Source: Xenophilus aerolatus
GTDB taxonomy: Bacteria > Pseudomonadota > Gammaproteobacteria > Burkholderiales > Burkholderiaceae_C
DNA length: 64,000 nucleotides
Direction: 5' to 3'
Assembly: GCA_029968055.1 (NCBI GenBank)
Contig: JASCNX010000002.1
Span: forward strand, 248,001 to 312,000
In this document: positions 16,244 to 24,904 of the stretch, piece after piece
How the letters are laid out: every line of letters begins with the position of its first letter
Numbering within the stretch: position 1 is the first letter of the stretch
The notes under the pieces: model-generated
The model's database searches: none
What the model was told of the DNA's origin: nothing
What the model saw: the letters and a program-made list of their open reading frames with translations, nothing else
Position numbers and translations under genes: made by a program

Positions 16244-17026
16244 TCACTGAGCCTCTTTGGCGGGCGTCCAGCCCAGGCGCTTCAACAAGGCGCCGGCCGC
16301 AGCCGGCGCTTTTTCCTTTGCGCCGTTGATGAAGAACACATAGGTCGGACGCCGGGCCGCCCAGCCCTGCGTGCGCTCGGCCCATGCATCGAGCGCCTTG
16401 GGCGCGTAGCCGGCCGCCAGCTTGGCATCGGCCATCATCAGCCGCGCATAGGCCACCGGGCCTTCGGGCTCCTCGAAGGACGGAAACTTGTCGGCGTCGG
16501 TGAACACCGTCGACACACCGTACTGCGCTGCCAGCGCGCGGTACTCGTCCAGCAGGAAGCTCGGGTGCCGCACGTCCATCACGTGCTGCAGCGCGCGGCT
16601 GCCTTCCCTTTTCGGCAGCAGCGCGAGAAAGGCCTCGAAGTCCTCCGGTTCGAAGGCCTTGGTCGGCATGAACTGCCACACGATCGGCCCGAGCTTGTCG
16701 CCCAGCTCGGCGATCCCGCTGTCGACGAAGCGCGCGATGGATTCCTTCGCCGTGCCCAGTACCTTGCGGTTGGTGGCGAAGCGGTTCGCCTTGAGCGAGA
16801 ACACGAAGCCGTCGGGCGTCTCGTCGGCCCACTTGCGAAAGGTCGGCGGCTTGAAGGTGCTGTAGTAGGTGCCGTTGACCTCGATGGCCGTGAGCTGGCG
16901 GCTGGCGTACTGCAGTTCCTTCGTCTGTGCGAGGCCCTTCGGATAGAAGTTGTCGCGCCAGGGCTCGTAGGTCCAGCCGCCGATGCCGACGCGCACGGGG
17001 TGGGGTTTCTTTGAAGTGGTGGCCAT
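16244..17026 (-). CDS. DUF72 (YecE-like) family protein
   Basis: A 260-residue TIM-barrel-like DUF72 protein. Typical features are the N-terminal 'VGIGGWTYEPWRDNFYP' near 12-28, 'NGTYYS' near 51, 'FVFSLKANRF' near 75-84 and 'VMDVRHPSF' near 149-157. The family is widespread (E. coli YecE) and has no established biochemical activity; structural similarity to endonuclease-IV-like barrels is often noted. Start ATG at 17026 gives MATTSKKPHPV. The 5' side abuts a fold-back repeat that separates it from the divergent M20 peptidase gene. Confidence 0.87.
   Translation of the reverse strand: MATTSKKPHPVRVGIGGWTYEPWRDNFYPKGLAQTKELQYASRQLTAIEVNGTYYSTFKPPTFRKWADETPDGFVFSLKANRFATNRKVLGTAKESIARFVDSGIAELGDKLGPIVWQFMPTKAFEPEDFEAFLALLPKREGSRALQHVMDVRHPSFLLDEYRALAAQYGVSTVFTDADKFPSFEEPEGPVAYARLMMADAKLAAGYAPKALDAWAERTQGWAARRPTYVFFINGAKEKAPAAAGALLKRLGWTPAKEAQ
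16290..16314 (+). terminator. Bactofilin terminator embedded in the convergent DUF72 gene
   Basis: A perfect 8-bp stem (GCGCCGGC at 16290-16297 with GCCGGCGC at 16302-16309, loop CGCA) is followed by five T. It lies 53 bases past the bactofilin stop and inside the 3' coding part of the convergent DUF72 gene, where it encodes an Ala/Pro-rich stretch. Confidence 0.75.
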
Positions 17027-17039
17027 GAATGCGGAGTTC

Positions 17040-17159
17040 CGGACGCAGAGGCCGCAAAGGTTACGCAGAAGTCGCCGAGGACGACAGTGGAAATTTCTGG
17101 ATTCCCTTCTGCGCCCTCTGCGAGACCTCTGCGGCCTCTGCGTTCGGCTGCCCGCTTTC
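17040..17159. repeat. Fold-back 'GCAGAGG' intergenic repeat, copy 1
   Basis: Left arm 17043-17060 and right arm 17126-17143 are inverse complements with one mismatch (units of GCAGAGG/CCTCTGC). The right end continues CCTCTGCGTTCGGCT-GCCCGCT (17135-17156), which is identical in copy 2 at 57.56 kb. About 120 bp, no coding capacity: a MITE- or REP-like palindromic unit between divergent genes. Confidence 0.85.
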
Positions 17160-17213
17160 AAGGCCATTCCAACCGGCGCAGAATTGCCCTTTGCCCAGCG
17201 GAGATTGCCCCCG

Positions 17214-18716
17214 ATGAACGCCCCCCTGCACCGCGAAATCCCGGCCGGCCTGCTCGATGCCGATCGTGCCCTGGCCGATGTGTCCTCGACATGGGACGGC
17301 GACATCGTGCGCCAGCTCACCGACTACATCGCCATCCCCGCCAAGTCGCCCGGCTTCGACAAGGAGTGGGCCGAGCATGGCTATCTGGAGACGGTGCTGC
17401 GCAACGCCGCTCAATGGGTCGAGGCGCAGAAGGTCGAAGGCCTGACGCTGGAGATCGTGCGCCTCGAAGGCCGCACCCCGGTGCTCTACTTCGAGGTGCC
17501 GGCCACCGGCACGTCGATGACCGACACGGTGCTCATGTACGGCCACCTCGACAAGCAGCCCGAGTTCACCGGCTGGCGCAACGACCTCGGCCCCTGGACG
17601 CCCAAGTACGAAAACGGCCTGCTCTACGGCCGTGGCGGCGCCGACGACGGCTACGCGGTCTATGCCAGCATCGCGGCGGTGCAGGCACTCAAGGCGCAGG
17701 GCGCGGCGCATCCGCGCATCGTGGGCCTGATCGAGACCTGCGAGGAATCCGGCTCCTACGACCTGCTGCCGTATGTCGATGCGCTGCGCACCCGGCTGGG
17801 CAACGTGGCGCTGGTGATCTGCCTCGACTCCGGCGCCGGCAACTACGACCAGCTGTGGCTCACCACCTCGCTGCGCGGCCTGGCCGGCGGCACGCTGAAG
17901 GTGGAGATCCTCACCGAGGGCGTGCATTCGGGCGATGCCTCGGGCCTGGTGCCCTCGAGCTTTCGCATCATGCGGCAGGTGCTCGACCGGCTCGAGGACA
18001 GCAAGACGGGGCGCCTGCTGCCCGCCAGCTTCCACTGCGAGGTCCCGCCCGACCGGCTCGCGCAGGCGCAGGCCACCGCCGCCATCCTGGGCGAGGAGGT
18101 CTACAAGCGCTTCCCCTGGGCGCACTGGGACTGCGGTGGCTCCACCGCCTTCGCGCTGCCCACCACCACCGACCCCGTCGAGGCGCTCATCAACCGCACC
18201 TGGAAGCCGACGCTGAGCGTGACGGGCGCCGAGGGCTTCCCGGCGCTCAAGGATGCGGGCAACGTGCTGCGGCCCTACACCGCCTTCAAGCTCTCGTTGC
18301 GCCTGCCACCGCTGGTCGACGCGGCGAGCGTGATGGCCGAACTCAAGACCCTGCTGGAGGACAACGCGCCCTATCAAGCCAAGGTCACCTTCGACGGCAA
18401 CGGTGCGGCCACCGGCTGGAACGCGCCGACCATCGTGCCGTGGTTCGAGCGTGCACTGAACGCCGCCAGCCAGGCGCATTTCGGCGCGCCCTGCGGCTAC
18501 ATCGGCCAGGGCGGCACGATCCCGCTCATGAACATGCTCAGCGAGGGCTTCCCGAAGGCGCAGATGATGGTCTGCGGCGTGCTCGGCCCCAAGAGCAACG
18601 CGCACGGGCCCAACGAGTTCCTGCACGTGCCCTACGCGAAGAAGCTCACCGCCGCGGTGGCGGAGGTCATCGCCGCGCTGCCCGCCACGGCCACCGCCGA
18701 GGCGCCGGCCGCCTGA
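17214..18716 (+). CDS. M20 family metallopeptidase (dipeptidase/ArgE-DapE type)
   Basis: A 500-residue di-zinc amidohydrolase. Visible ligands and motifs: LMYGHLDKQP near 100-109 (first His and Asp), LYGRGGADDGY near 137-147 (bridging Asp), 'IETCEESGS' near 172-180 (catalytic Glu pair), and HGPNEFLH near the C-terminus (last His). The inserted dimerisation domain lies between about 215 and 370. No signal peptide, so cytoplasmic. The length and 'HLDKQPEFTGW' style resemble carnosinase-like and large M20 dipeptidases; the real substrate is unknown. Start ATG at 17214 follows the fold-back repeat, with GGAGATTG just upstream. Confidence 0.9.
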   Translation: MNAPLHREIPAGLLDADRALADVSSTWDGDIVRQLTDYIAIPAKSPGFDKEWAEHGYLETVLRNAAQWVEAQKVEGLTLEIVRLEGRTPVLYFEVPATGTSMTDTVLMYGHLDKQPEFTGWRNDLGPWTPKYENGLLYGRGGADDGYAVYASIAAVQALKAQGAAHPRIVGLIETCEESGSYDLLPYVDALRTRLGNVALVICLDSGAGNYDQLWLTTSLRGLAGGTLKVEILTEGVHSGDASGLVPSSFRIMRQVLDRLEDSKTGRLLPASFHCEVPPDRLAQAQATAAILGEEVYKRFPWAHWDCGGSTAFALPTTTDPVEALINRTWKPTLSVTGAEGFPALKDAGNVLRPYTAFKLSLRLPPLVDAASVMAELKTLLEDNAPYQAKVTFDGNGAATGWNAPTIVPWFERALNAASQAHFGAPCGYIGQGGTIPLMNMLSEGFPKAQMMVCGVLGPKSNAHGPNEFLHVPYAKKLTAAVAEVIAALPATATAEAPAA

Positions 18717-18733
18717 CGGAGGTGCAGCCGTTC

Positions 18734-18757
18734 CTCGCCGGCAGAGCCGCCGGCGAG
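18734..18757 (+). terminator. Stable hairpin after the M20 gene
   Basis: CTCGCCGGC (18734-18742) pairs perfectly with GCCGGCGAG (18749-18757) 17 bases after the M20 stop. No T-run follows, so it may end or protect the message (Rho-dependent 3' end) rather than act as a classic terminator. Confidence 0.4.
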
Positions 18758-18864
18758 CATGCATCGCAGGCCTGACTCGGCGCGCACCAGTGACCGCATC
18801 GGGCGCGGGATGCGCTCGCAGAATGAGCGCGGCCTGACCGGATGCTGGGGCGCTTGCCCCAAAG

Positions 18865-18881
18865 CCAAATGAAGTATTTGG
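18865..18881. promoter_or_regulatory. Palindrome upstream of the JmjC-like gene
   Basis: CCAAAT-GAAGT-ATTTGG is a perfect 6+6 palindrome in an otherwise GC-rich spacer, 67 bases before the start at 18949. A second hairpin, GGGGC-GCTT-GCCCC, sits just left at 18847-18860. A repressor operator is a reasonable guess; no regulator is adjacent. Confidence 0.4.
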
Positions 18882-18948
18882 TACTCGTCGTGCGCAGAAT
18901 CTCCACACCGGCCCGCGTCTGCGACGTGCGGCCGATGCAGGAGATTCC

Positions 18949-19938
18949 ATGCTCGACACGGCCAGATACCACGACGCCACGCGCCGCACCGCACCCGTTG
19001 GCCTGATCGACCTGGCCGAACGCACGCCCTGGGCCCAGCTCGACGAAGCCGCCTTCGCGTTCCGGCACCGGCTGGCCGAGCATCCGCTGTTCACGCTCGA
19101 ACGGCTGGCCGACCTGTCTTCACAGGTGCTCGACCGGCCCGACATTTCGCGTGCGTTCCGCGGGGCCGACCTCCAACTGCCGCGGGCCGAGCTCAAACGC
19201 CGCATGCGCAACAGCATCCTGGGGGTGGAGAACAACGGGCTGTGGCTGTCGCTGCACTACCTCGACGAAGTGGACCCGGCCTACGAGCGCCTTTTCGACC
19301 AGCTCATGGCCGACATCGAGGACCTGGCGGGCGTGCCGGTTCGCGAGCGCATGCACTGGGGCAGCATGTCGGTGTTCATGAACGCGCCGGGCCTGCAGGT
19401 GCCCTACCACTTCGACCACGAGACCAACTTCCTCATGCAGATCCGAGGCGAGAAATCCGTGCGCCTGTACCCCAAGGGCCGCGCCACCCTGTGCGAGGAG
19501 GAGATCGAGGACTTCTACCGCTCCAACGCGCTGGCCGGCCGCTACCGCGACGAGCTGGCCGAAGCCGGCACGCTCTTCACGCTCACGCCCGGCGTCGGCG
19601 TGCACCATCCGCCGCTCGCGCCGCACCTCATCCGCAACGGCCGCGAGGTCTCGGTCAGCCTCGCGATCTACTACGTGATGAGCGAGATGGAATACCGCGC
19701 GCGGGTCTACCAGGTCAATTTCTGCATGCGCAAGATGGGCCTGCATCCACGCCCGCCGGGCGAATCGGCCTGGGTCGACGCGGCCAAGGAGCGGCTCATC
19801 CGCGCGCTGTCGATGTCGCACCCGCGCACGCACGACGAGATGCTGTACTCCGGCATCCAGCGCCTCATGGCACCGGCCCGCATGGCGCGTGCGCTGGGCC
19901 GCTGCGTGCGCGGTGCCCTCCACCCGGCCAGCGCCTGA
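18949..19938 (+). CDS. JmjC/cupin-like Fe(II) oxygenase family protein
   Basis: A 329-residue protein with a cupin/JmjC-type double-stranded beta-helix. The likely metal triad is His-x-Asp in 'YHFDHETNFLMQIRGEKSVRLYP' (residues about 154-176) and the distal His in 'GVGVHHPPLAPH' near 222-233. The layout is like aspartyl-hydroxylase and FIH-type 2-oxoglutarate oxygenases, including the basic 'RGEKSVRLYP' strand often used for 2-oxoglutarate binding. Substrate unknown; bacterial members are sometimes peptide or ribosomal-protein hydroxylases. The start is supported by GGAGATT 5 bases before ATG. Monocistronic between the M20 gene and a convergent MFS gene. Confidence 0.8.
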   Translation: MLDTARYHDATRRTAPVGLIDLAERTPWAQLDEAAFAFRHRLAEHPLFTLERLADLSSQVLDRPDISRAFRGADLQLPRAELKRRMRNSILGVENNGLWLSLHYLDEVDPAYERLFDQLMADIEDLAGVPVRERMHWGSMSVFMNAPGLQVPYHFDHETNFLMQIRGEKSVRLYPKGRATLCEEEIEDFYRSNALAGRYRDELAEAGTLFTLTPGVGVHHPPLAPHLIRNGREVSVSLAIYYVMSEMEYRARVYQVNFCMRKMGLHPRPPGESAWVDAAKERLIRALSMSHPRTHDEMLYSGIQRLMAPARMARALGRCVRGALHPASA

Positions 19939-19947
19939 TCGGCGGGC

Positions 19948-21147
19948 TCAGCCCGCCGCGCGCCGGGCGGGCGCGGCCGGCGCCAGGCGCAGCCACAGCA
20001 GTGCCGCGCCGATCAGCGCCACCGGCAGCAGCGCGCCGAGGTTCAGCCACTGCCAGCCGCGCGAGGTGACCAGCACGCCGGCGGTGAAGGAGGTCAGCGC
20101 CAGCGTCGCGAAAAGGCAAAAGCTCATGAAGGCCTGTGCGCGCTCCTTTTCCTCGGGGCGGTAGCTGTCCAGCGCCAGCGTGGTGCTGCCGGTGAAGAGG
20201 AAGTTCCAGCCCACGCCCAGCAGGAAGAGCGCGACCTGGAAGTGGTGCAGGTCCGCACCCGAGAGCGCCACACCCACGCAGCCCAGGTTGAGCGCCAGGC
20301 CCGCCGCCATCACCGGCAGCGCGCCCAGCCGGCGTATCAGGTGGCCGGTGAAGAAGCCCGGCGCGAACATGCCGACCACGTGCCACTGCAGCACGAAGGC
20401 GGCATCCGCGAAAGGCAGGCCGCACACCTGCATCGCCAGCGGCGTGGCCGTCATCAGCAGGTTCATCACGCCGAAGGCGAGCGCGCCGCCGAAGCAGGCG
20501 ACGACGAAGGCGGGTTGCCGCAGCAGCTCGCGCAGCGATCGGCCCTGCGCCTGGCCGGCGCCCAAGGCCGGCGGCGACGGGAAGCGGATGAAGGACATGG
20601 CCAGCATCGAAACCAGTGCCACGCCCGCCAGCGCGACGTAGGCGCCGGCGAAGGGCAGCGGCAGCCAGTCGCGCGTGAGCGCGGCGAGGTTGGGCCCGAC
20701 CACCGCGCCGACCAGCCCTCCGGCCATCAGCAGCGACACGGCCTTCTCGCGCCAGGCCGGCGCCACCAGCTCGGCCGCGGCGAAGCGGTACAGCGTGCCG
20801 TTGGCGCTGTAGTAGCCGGCCACCACGGTCGCCAGGCACACGCCGGCGAAGCTGTGCACCCACACGGCGGCGGCAGCGCCCAGTGCCGACACGAAGGCCA
20901 CGGCCAGCCCGAGCTGGAAGGAGCCGCGTCGCCCCCAGCGCCGCTGCGAGCGTGCCACCAGCCCCGTCGACAGTGCGCCGCCGAGCACGTAGCCCATGAT
21001 GGGCAGCGTCGCCATCCAGGCCTGCGGCGCGAGCGCCAGCCCGACCAGGCCGTTGATGGCGATGAAGGTGATGTTGTTGACGAGGTAGAGCGACTGGCAG
21101 ATCACCAGCAGCCCGAGTTGGGCATTCATGCCGCGGTTGTACGCCAT
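19948..21147 (-). CDS. Major facilitator superfamily transporter
   Basis: A 399-residue inner-membrane protein with about 12 spans in two halves of six, and the MFS loop signature 'LVARSQRRWGRRGSF' between spans 2 and 3. Substrate cannot be inferred; general drug/metabolite:proton antiporter-like. I chose the ATG at 21147 (MAYNRGMNAQLG), though ATGs at 21168 and 21129 are also possible. It lies 27 bases downstream of the DUF937 gene and is likely co-transcribed with it. Confidence 0.85.
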   Translation of the reverse strand: MAYNRGMNAQLGLLVICQSLYLVNNITFIAINGLVGLALAPQAWMATLPIMGYVLGGALSTGLVARSQRRWGRRGSFQLGLAVAFVSALGAAAAVWVHSFAGVCLATVVAGYYSANGTLYRFAAAELVAPAWREKAVSLLMAGGLVGAVVGPNLAALTRDWLPLPFAGAYVALAGVALVSMLAMSFIRFPSPPALGAGQAQGRSLRELLRQPAFVVACFGGALAFGVMNLLMTATPLAMQVCGLPFADAAFVLQWHVVGMFAPGFFTGHLIRRLGALPVMAAGLALNLGCVGVALSGADLHHFQVALFLLGVGWNFLFTGSTTLALDSYRPEEKERAQAFMSFCLFATLALTSFTAGVLVTSRGWQWLNLGALLPVALIGAALLWLRLAPAAPARRAAG

Positions 21148-21174
21148 CGCCCCGTCCGCGGCCGGCACCGGCGG

Positions 21175-21636
21175 CTATCGCTGTTGCAGCAGTCCGCTGA
21201 GCGAGGAGAGCAGGTCGTCGTGGTTGCCCAGGCCCTGGGCCGGCATCTGGCCGTGCGGCGTCAGGCGGTCGATCAGCTGGGGCAGCAGCGCCGCCAGCAG
21301 CGGCAGCAGGGTCTGCGCGTTCATGCCCAGCTTCTGCGCCAGGCCCGACACGATGTCGCTGCCCAGCACGTCGCCGAGCTGGCCGCCGGAGATCGGCGCG
21401 TTCTCGCCGCGGCCGATCCAGGAGCCGATGACGTCGCCCAGGCCCGCCTGTTCGAACTTGCCGATCAGGCCGCCGAGCCCGCCCTGGGCGCCGTTGCTGG
21501 CCAGCAGGCCGCCCAGTGCGCCTGCGAGGCCACCCAGGTCGCCGAGGCCACCGGGTCCGCCCGGCGCGCCCTGCGGCTGCTGTTGTTGCAGGGCGCCGCC
21601 GAGCACCTGGCCGAGAACCGAATCGAGCAGACCCAT
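21175..21636 (-). CDS. DUF937 / YidB-like protein
   Basis: A 153-residue protein starting MGLLDSVLGQVLGG, typical of YidB/DUF937. A Gln/Gly/Pro-rich linker follows (QQQQPQGAPGG, then GGLGDLGGLAG repeats), and then the conserved region 'GLGDVIGSWIGRGENAPIS' with 'LGSDIVSGLAQKLGM' and the paired 'LLPLLAALLPQLIDRLTPHG'. The fold is a helical bundle with no known activity. AAAGGAACG 4-10 bases before the ATG at 21636 fixes the start. Confidence 0.88.
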   Translation of the reverse strand: MGLLDSVLGQVLGGALQQQQPQGAPGGPGGLGDLGGLAGALGGLLASNGAQGGLGGLIGKFEQAGLGDVIGSWIGRGENAPISGGQLGDVLGSDIVSGLAQKLGMNAQTLLPLLAALLPQLIDRLTPHGQMPAQGLGNHDDLLSSLSGLLQQR

Positions 21637-21734
21637 GGTCGTTCCTTTGTGTGTGACTGAGCCGGCCATTGTTGAGCAGCCGTGTGGCCGGCTCAAGCCC
21701 GGCGTCGATGACCGCTCGGGGCGATCGTGACGGA

Positions 21735-23096
21735 CTACTTGGCGCGGGGCGGCCGTTTCTCAAGCAGCGGTTGCGTCACGCCCTGCACGCCCACCAGGCC
21801 CAGCACCGTGACCAGCGAGTTCTGCGCGCCCTTCCAGGCGTCGGTCACGTCGATCCACTCGCTCATCGCGTGGAAGCCGCCGGTCTTGCCGCCGCCGCCG
21901 ACGATGATGGCCGGGATGCCGAGGGACATCGGCACGTTGGCATCGGTGCTCGCGCCCGAGAGCAGCGTCTTGTGGCCGAAGGAGGCGTTGGCGCGCGTGG
22001 CGGCTTCCACGATCACCGAGTCCGGCGGGGTCTTGCCGCCCGGCCGGTCGCCGATCAGCTTGCTGCTCACGCTCAGCGTGCTCACGTTCCAGCGGCGGTT
22101 CTCCTCCACCACCGCCTCGTCGATGGCGGCCAGGATCTTCTTCTCGGTCTCCAGCAGCGGCTCCATCTGGTCGGAGCGGATGTCCACCGCCATCTTCGCC
22201 TCGGGCGCGATGGTGTTGACCGAGGTGCCACCGCTGACCGTGCCGACGGTGAAGGTGGTCTTGGGGAAGCTCGGCGTCTTCACTTCGGCGATCTTCGCGA
22301 TCGCGCGGCCCATGCCGTGGATCGCGCTGGGCACCTGGCCGAAGGCGCCGTAGCTGTGGCCGCCCGGGCCCTTGAAAGTGACTTCGTAGCGGTGGCTGCC
22401 GGTGCCGAGGATGAGCACGCTGCCGTCCGGCGCCGGCTCCAGGCCCACCATGCCGTCGATGTCGAGGTGGTCGGCGAAGATGCGCTTCATGCCGCGCAGG
22501 TTGCCCAGCTCCTCCTCGCCGACGTTGCCGACGAAAAGCAGGTCGCCCACCGTCTGGATGTTGTGGTCGTTCAGCACCTTCAGCCAGGACAGCAGCACGG
22601 CCAGCCCGCGCGTGTCGTCGGAGATGCCGGGGGCCGCGAGCTTGCCATTGCCCAGGTCCTTGACCTTCACGTCGGTGCCGGCCGGGAACACCGTGTCGAG
22701 ATGCGCCGAAACCAGCAGCTTGGGCCCGTTTCCCGTGCCCTTGCGCAAGCCGACCACGTTGCCCTCGGCGTCGATCTTCGCGTCGGCCAGGCCCAGCGCC
22801 TTCATGCGCGCGAGAAAGGCTTCGGCGCGCTTGTGTTCCTTGAAGGGCGGCGCCTCGATCTCGGTGAGCATCCTGAGGTCGTCGATCGAGCGCTCGTGGT
22901 CGGCCTTCACCGCCTCGAGCAGTTGCTGCACCTGCGACGCCGACAGCAGCTGCGTGTAGGCCTGGTCCACGGCGGGGCGGACCTGCGCGGGCGTGGGTGC
23001 GACGGCGCTGAAGGTCTGGGCCTGCACGGCACCCGTGCCGAGGACGGCGACTGCCAGGGCGAGGGTCGGGAAGAGGGGGCGCGGCAACTGGGGCAT
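21735..23096 (-). CDS. Exported M20 family peptidase (peptidase T-like)
   Basis: A 453-residue protein with a clear Sec signal peptide (hydrophobic core LFPTLALAVAVLG, cleavage after VQA near residue 25). The mature part is an M20 di-zinc peptidase: 'LLVSAHLDTVFPAG' (first His/Asp), 'GISDDTRGLAVLL' (bridging Asp), 'VGNVGEEELGNLRG' (catalytic Glu) and a terminal 'GGFHAMSEWIDV' His. It resembles the peptidase T/PepD branch, but with a periplasmic address, suggesting peptide scavenging. Start MPQLPRPLFP at 23096. Divergent from the LysR gene at 23223, which may control it. Confidence 0.9.
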   Translation of the reverse strand: MPQLPRPLFPTLALAVAVLGTGAVQAQTFSAVAPTPAQVRPAVDQAYTQLLSASQVQQLLEAVKADHERSIDDLRMLTEIEAPPFKEHKRAEAFLARMKALGLADAKIDAEGNVVGLRKGTGNGPKLLVSAHLDTVFPAGTDVKVKDLGNGKLAAPGISDDTRGLAVLLSWLKVLNDHNIQTVGDLLFVGNVGEEELGNLRGMKRIFADHLDIDGMVGLEPAPDGSVLILGTGSHRYEVTFKGPGGHSYGAFGQVPSAIHGMGRAIAKIAEVKTPSFPKTTFTVGTVSGGTSVNTIAPEAKMAVDIRSDQMEPLLETEKKILAAIDEAVVEENRRWNVSTLSVSSKLIGDRPGGKTPPDSVIVEAATRANASFGHKTLLSGASTDANVPMSLGIPAIIVGGGGKTGGFHAMSEWIDVTDAWKGAQNSLVTVLGLVGVQGVTQPLLEKRPPRAK

Positions 23097-23222
23097 ATCG
23101 GGCTCGGCGATGGAAAGGGTTGTCGGTGCGCGCGGGCGTGCTGGCACGGGCGGCCGCACATTGTTGGGCCGCCGGTGCCGGCGCGCTCTGCTTTAATCTT
23201 CAGCGCCGTCAGTTTTTCTTAC

Positions 23223-24200
23223 ATGCGCCGCCACATCCCCACCACCCGTGCCCTGCTCGTCCTCGATGCCGTGGCCCGCCACCGCGGCGTCGGCAAGGCG
23301 GCCGAGGAACTGTGCCTCACGCACAGCGCCGTGAGCCAGCAGCTGCGCCAGCTCGAGGCGCAACTCGGGGTGCGGCTGGTGCAGCGCACGGCGCGCGGCT
23401 CGGCGCTCACCGACGCGGGCCGCCGCTACCACGCTCAGATCGCGGGCGACCTGCTGCGCCTGGAGAACCACACGCTGGAGGCGATGGCGCAGCGCCCCGA
23501 CGGCACGCGCCTGCTGGTGGGTGCGGTGCCGGTCTTCGCCGAACGCTGGCTGGTGCCCCGCCTGCCCGCCTTCGCCGCATTGCAGCCGGCCTGCAGCCTG
23601 CACCTGCAGGTTTTCCCGACGCAGATCTACATGGAGGAGCCGGCCTTCGACGTGGCGGTGCAGTACGACGACGCGGTGTGGGCGGGCGCGCAGGCGCGGT
23701 CGCTGATGGCCGAAACCTGCGTGGTGGCGAGCGCGCCGGGCTCGCGCTGGCAGCGCGCGGTGGCGCGCGGGGACTTCCGCGACGTGCCGCTGCTGCAGCT
23801 GAGCTCGCGGCTGGGCGCCTGGGAGGCCTGGTTCGACGGGGCCGGCATCGCGCGCCGGCCGATGCACGCCGGCAGCGGGCACCGCTTCGACCTGTTCTCG
23901 ATGCTCGTCGAGGCGGTGCGTGCCGACCTGGGCGTGGGCTTGGTGCCGCGCTACTGCATCGAGCGCGAGTTGCGCGCCGGCGAGCTGGTGCAGGCGCACG
24001 GCCACGAGGGCCGTAGCCCACGCGGCTACAGCGTGTTCGTGGCGCCCCACAAGGTCGGCGATGCGCTGGTGGAGGCTTTCGCGGCCTGGCTGGCGGCGTC
24101 GGCCGCCGGGGATCAGGCGGGGAGCGCCAGCAGTCCCACGAGCGCCGCAAGAGCGGCCGTCTCCGCCCGCAGGACCCGGGGACCCAGCGTCACGGCCTGA
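23223..24200 (+). CDS. LysR-type transcriptional regulator (GcvA-like)
   Basis: A 325-residue LTTR: the N-terminal winged HTH has 'GVGKAAEELCLTHSAVSQQLRQLE' in residues about 22-45, followed by a linker helix and a co-inducer domain ending with 'VFVAPHKVGDALVEAFAAWL'. 'HSAVSQQLRQLE' is GcvA-subgroup style. The last 29 codons run 88 bases into the convergent rsmE gene and have low-complexity Ser/Ala/Arg content, so the C-terminal tail is probably an extension into antisense sequence. It is divergent from the exported M20 peptidase, a likely target. A TTTAAT hexamer lies about 25 bases upstream. Confidence 0.9.
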   Translation: MRRHIPTTRALLVLDAVARHRGVGKAAEELCLTHSAVSQQLRQLEAQLGVRLVQRTARGSALTDAGRRYHAQIAGDLLRLENHTLEAMAQRPDGTRLLVGAVPVFAERWLVPRLPAFAALQPACSLHLQVFPTQIYMEEPAFDVAVQYDDAVWAGAQARSLMAETCVVASAPGSRWQRAVARGDFRDVPLLQLSSRLGAWEAWFDGAGIARRPMHAGSGHRFDLFSMLVEAVRADLGVGLVPRYCIERELRAGELVQAHGHEGRSPRGYSVFVAPHKVGDALVEAFAAWLAASAAGDQAGSASSPTSAARAAVSARRTRGPSVTA

Positions 24201-24838
24201 AAGCCACGCGCGAGCGCGGCCGCTTCTTCCTGGGCGTTGAGCCCGCCCTCGGGGCCGCTCAACACCGTGATGGCGGCCGCGCCAGCGGCCGTGCTGACGT
24301 GCAAGGCCTTGGCATCCGGCGCGAAGGCCAGCAGCAACCGCGCGCCGCCCACCTCGGGCAGCGTCGCCATCCAAGCGTCGAAACCCAGCGGCGCATGCAC
24401 CGGCGGCACGCGGTTGCGGCCGCACTGTTCGCAGGCGGCAATGGCCACCGCCTGCCAGTGGGCGCGCTTCTTCTCGGCCCGTTCGCCGGCCAGGCGCAGC
24501 ACGCCATGGGCCGTCACCAGAGGCTGGATGCTGGCCGCGCCCAGCTCGGCCGCCTTCTCGACCAGCCAGTCCATGCGCTCGTTGGCCGGCATGCCGACCG
24601 CCAGGTGCACGGCCTTCGGGGCCTCGCGTTCCACGGGGTCGTGGGCGCCGATCTGCACCTGCACGTCGCTGCGGCCCATGCGCTCGATGGTTGCCGCGTA
24701 CTCGCCGCCGCGGCCGTCGAAGAGGGTGAGTGCCTCACCCGGCTGCATGCGCAGCACCTGCACATGGCGCGCGGCGCCGGCCGGCAGGGCCAGCGACTGG
24801 CCGGTGCTCAGGGCTTCGGGGCAATGGATGCGCGGCAT
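24113..24838 (-). CDS. rsmE: 16S rRNA (uracil(1498)-N3)-methyltransferase RsmE
   Basis: Methylates U1498 of 16S rRNA using SAM. The 241-residue protein has the N-terminal PUA-like part (HVQVLRMQPGEALTLFDGRG near 25-44) and a C-terminal SPOUT trefoil-knot domain with 'EKAAELGAASIQPLVT' near 93-108, 'EQCGRNRVPPV' near 133-143, and the SAM knot 'VLSGPEGGLNAQEE' and 'LGPRVLRAETAAL' near the end. Start MPRIHCPEAL at 24838. Its 3' end overlaps the LysR gene on the other strand. Confidence 0.95.
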   Translation of the reverse strand: MPRIHCPEALSTGQSLALPAGAARHVQVLRMQPGEALTLFDGRGGEYAATIERMGRSDVQVQIGAHDPVEREAPKAVHLAVGMPANERMDWLVEKAAELGAASIQPLVTAHGVLRLAGERAEKKRAHWQAVAIAACEQCGRNRVPPVHAPLGFDAWMATLPEVGGARLLLAFAPDAKALHVSTAAGAAAITVLSGPEGGLNAQEEAAALARGFQAVTLGPRVLRAETAALAALVGLLALPA

Positions 24839-24904
24839 GGCGACTGCAATGAGATCAATGCGCCCGAACCGGGCGGGCAAGGCGGGCCGGTTCGGCGGGC
24901 CAGT

